Positions 4,183-5,656 of a stretch of 5,656 nt of DNA are shown here, in pieces. The DNA is from Candidatus Segatella papionis (lineage in GTDB: Bacteria; Bacteroidota; Bacteroidia; Bacteroidales; Bacteroidaceae). Position numbers and translations under genes: made by a program. Numbering within the stretch: position 1 is the stretch's first letter; the number at the start of each line of letters is the position of its first letter. The DNA is taken from positions 4,748 through 10,403 of the forward strand of contig DBLF01000044.1 in NCBI GenBank assembly GCA_002297965.1. Direction: 5' to 3'. The notes under the pieces were generated by a model, which had not been told where the DNA came from, made no database searches, and worked only from the letters and a program-made list of their open reading frames with translations.

Positions 4183-5656
4183 TTACTTCTTGAGATAAGT
4201 AAAACTCGTACTACTGCTGGAACTTGTACTATACCATGCAGTTGGTATCGTGTTTGTATAATACGTAGGCTTCTCGTTGGATGTTCCATTGTAATACGGC
4301 ACATAATTAGACCTGAACCCACACCCCTTTGCATAGGTATAATTCCATAAATCAGGAGCAGTTCCCTTATCACTACTTCGGTCTTTACCTGTCCGAGCAA
4401 ATACACTAGAGAAATCTATTTTGTCTGGAGCATTTTTAAAACGAGTCGTTTTATCAATATTACCGGCTATAAACAAGTCTGAAACTAATTTTGCATTAGT
4501 ACATCCTTGAAATAACGATGAAAAATTCGTTGCACTCTCTTGATATGCGAATAATCCACTTGGAATCGTAACAAGAGAGGTACAGTTGGAAAAAGCTCCA
4601 CTAAACGTTGTTACCGCAGTATTCTTATCAAATAGGCCAGAAGGAATTGTTGTCAATTTCTTTTGATAGCTAAATATCCCGGTAAAAGAAGTAACTTTGG
4701 TGTTGTTTACGAACAGGTCAGCAGGAATACTTGCTAACTTTCCACTTGTATAAGCAGCAAATACATTATTCATATTTGTCACGTTTGGATACAAGACAAA
4801 TATTGAACTAGAGACAGATATCAAGTTATCAGACCCATAAAACATACCATTTATAGAAGTTTCGCCACTATACAACACAGGACTATCAACAGAATACAAA
4901 AGCTCTCCATTTGCATTTTGTTTGAAGCCACTAATTGTATTGCTTGGATACTTACCAAAATTGAACTCAGGAATCTGCTGCTTGGTTGCGTCTGTCTCTG
5001 TAGAGAGAATGCGAATCTGATATGAATTGACAGCATCATAAGTATGCTTACTATTATCCAAAGAAATACTTGTCAAATCATTGGCACTTGTCTTGTTGTC
5101 GCCCCATACAATAGCCATCGCCGCTGGAGTGTCACCTGTCTTCAATGGAACTTCAAAAGTCTGATTAGATGAAGTTGTCTTAATAGTGAACTTCATCTCT
5201 GCAAACTTGAAGGTCATACTCTGAGACTGAGACTCGCTGAAGTTGTTGGTCAACTTCAATGTATAGTTGCCACCACTTTGTGTGAAGTTGCTGGCATCTG
5301 GAGTTACGGTGAAATGAGCATAGCGGTTGGTCTTGCTCCATGCGGTGGTATGATCACCTGTTCCCTCGGCATTGGCATACCATTCGATAGCGGATACCTT
5401 AGCAACTTTGCCTGCTGTTGCACCCACCAAGCCGAAGCTGGCATTGGCAGCAGTAAAACTCTGAGGCTCGTTGCCACCACACTTAGCCACCACCTTGACA
5501 TGGAACTGCTCTGGGGTAGCGGTCATGGTGAACCAATGCTGCTTCACGGTAGGGATATTGATCTTTGCCGTGTTCACATCGTTCATGTTGTTCTTGATGG
5601 AAACCACGTAGTCGCCTGTACCAGCTGTTCCGAGAAAGTCGTAGTCTGGCTCGATG
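4183..5656 (-). CDS. BspA/DUF285-like leucine-rich-repeat surface protein, 3' part (5' end outside window)
   Basis: The frame is open to the right edge, so the start is missing; 490 residues are visible, numbered here from codon 5653-5655. GTG 5605-5607 is internal: upstream codons read on as EPDYDFLGTAGTGDY. Residues 1 to about 160 look like beta-sandwich material of unknown family. Residues 180-218 hold a PKD-like pattern (IVWGD... HTY... YQIRI), followed by IPEFNFGKYPSN, a combination I associate with Bacteroidetes BspA-like proteins. From about 262 to 421 come IPSGLF/FSGAFSNCTSL-type repeats (DUF285-like), with three exact-length 27-residue units at 307-387. The C-terminus is Ser/Thr-rich (476-484) and ends FTYLKK, without an obvious type IX sorting domain. 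Such proteins sit on or leave the cell surface and are linked to adhesion; the ligand here is unknown. GC falls strongly from the 5' part to the 3' part. The gene reads towards the orphan gene, with the hairpin at 4033-4083 between them. Confidence 0.72.
   Translation of the reverse strand, partial: IEPDYDFLGTAGTGDYVVSIKNNMNDVNTAKINIPTVKQHWFTMTATPEQFHVKVVAKCGGNEPQSFTAANASFGLVGATAGKVAKVSAIEWYANAEGTGDHTTAWSKTNRYAHFTVTPDASNFTQSGGNYTLKLTNNFSESQSQSMTFKFAEMKFTIKTTSSNQTFEVPLKTGDTPAAMAIVWGDNKTSANDLTSISLDNSKHTYDAVNSYQIRILSTETDATKQQIPEFNFGKYPSNTISGFKQNANGELLYSVDSPVLYSGETSINGMFYGSDNLISVSSSIFVLYPNVTNMNNVFAAYTSGKLASIPADLFVNNTKVTSFTGIFSYQKKLTTIPSGLFDKNTAVTTFSGAFSNCTSLVTIPSGLFAYQESATNFSSLFQGCTNAKLVSDLFIAGNIDKTTRFKNAPDKIDFSSVFARTGKDRSSDKGTAPDLWNYTYAKGCGFRSNYVPYYNGTSNEKPTYYTNTIPTAWYSTSSSSSTSFTYLKK
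4495..4737 (-). repeat. Three 27-residue (81-bp) DUF285-like repeat units
   Basis: Consecutive units begin LASIPADLF, LTTIPSGLF and LVTIPSGLF and carry a second conserved block VTSFTGIF, VTTFSGAF and ATNFSSLF. All three are 27 residues long. A less regular unit precedes them (LISVSSSIF...VTNMNNVF) and a degenerate one follows (VSDLF...IDFSSVF). The DNA copies have diverged much more than the 21-bp repeat in the Rpn-type gene, so this is an old protein repeat, not a recent DNA expansion. Confidence 0.75.

Noticed and set aside
4090..4406. Overlapping open frames on both strands at the surface gene's 3' end
   Set aside because: They are out of frame with the clearly repeat-bearing surface protein and show no domain-like sequence.
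5605..5607. GTG as start of the surface protein gene
   Set aside because: The frame stays open to the window edge with protein-like codons (EPDYDFLGTAGTGDY) before it, and no signal peptide follows the GTG.

Overview
The window looks like a chromosomal segment of a Bacteroidales bacterium, most like a gut Prevotella/Segatella. The evidence is two promoters that fit the Bacteroidetes sigma-ABfr pattern (TTTG, 20 bp, TAnnTTTG), Rpn-type PD-(D/E)XK 'transposase' proteins of a kind common in that group, and a BspA/DUF285-type repeat surface protein. This assignment is by recognition; no database search was possible.

Layout. Positions 1-153 hold a short palindrome and a strong hairpin-plus-T-run terminator. 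A BASS-family (bile acid:sodium symporter-like) membrane transporter is encoded at 154-1119 (+). A perfect 23-bp-arm hairpin (1176-1222) separates it from a convergent Rpn-family nuclease-like gene (1232-2209, -) whose C-terminal part carries a 21-bp heptad-coding tandem repeat. The divergent intergenic region 2210-2465 holds back-to-back promoters and a REP-like hairpin. A second Rpn-family gene (2466-2999, +) follows. It is in frame but appears to have lost its catalytic core. Positions 3001-3257 contain a dense, symmetrical array of small palindromes. An AT-rich orphan gene (3262-3999, -) comes next, then an intergenic region with a long imperfect hairpin. The last gene is the 3' part of a large surface protein gene (4183-5656, -), which runs off the right edge.

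How the parts relate. The genes do not form one pathway. The left side is an ordinary transporter gene. The middle (about 1230-3260) looks like accessory DNA: two unrelated-looking Rpn-type genes transcribed divergently, the second bracketed by two direct copies of a 37-bp REP-like hairpin sequence. The right side (3262-5656) is low in GC over most of its length, and the surface gene changes sharply in composition along its length, which suggests modular or transferred DNA.

The most notable object is the 224-bp segment 3011-3234. It is an imperfect inverted repeat centred near 3123 and built from two outer and two inner GGATT-nnn-AATCC palindromes around a central 12-bp stem. Arm bases change in a compensatory way between copies. 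It resembles a BIME or foldback (MITE-like) element; I know of no described function for it.
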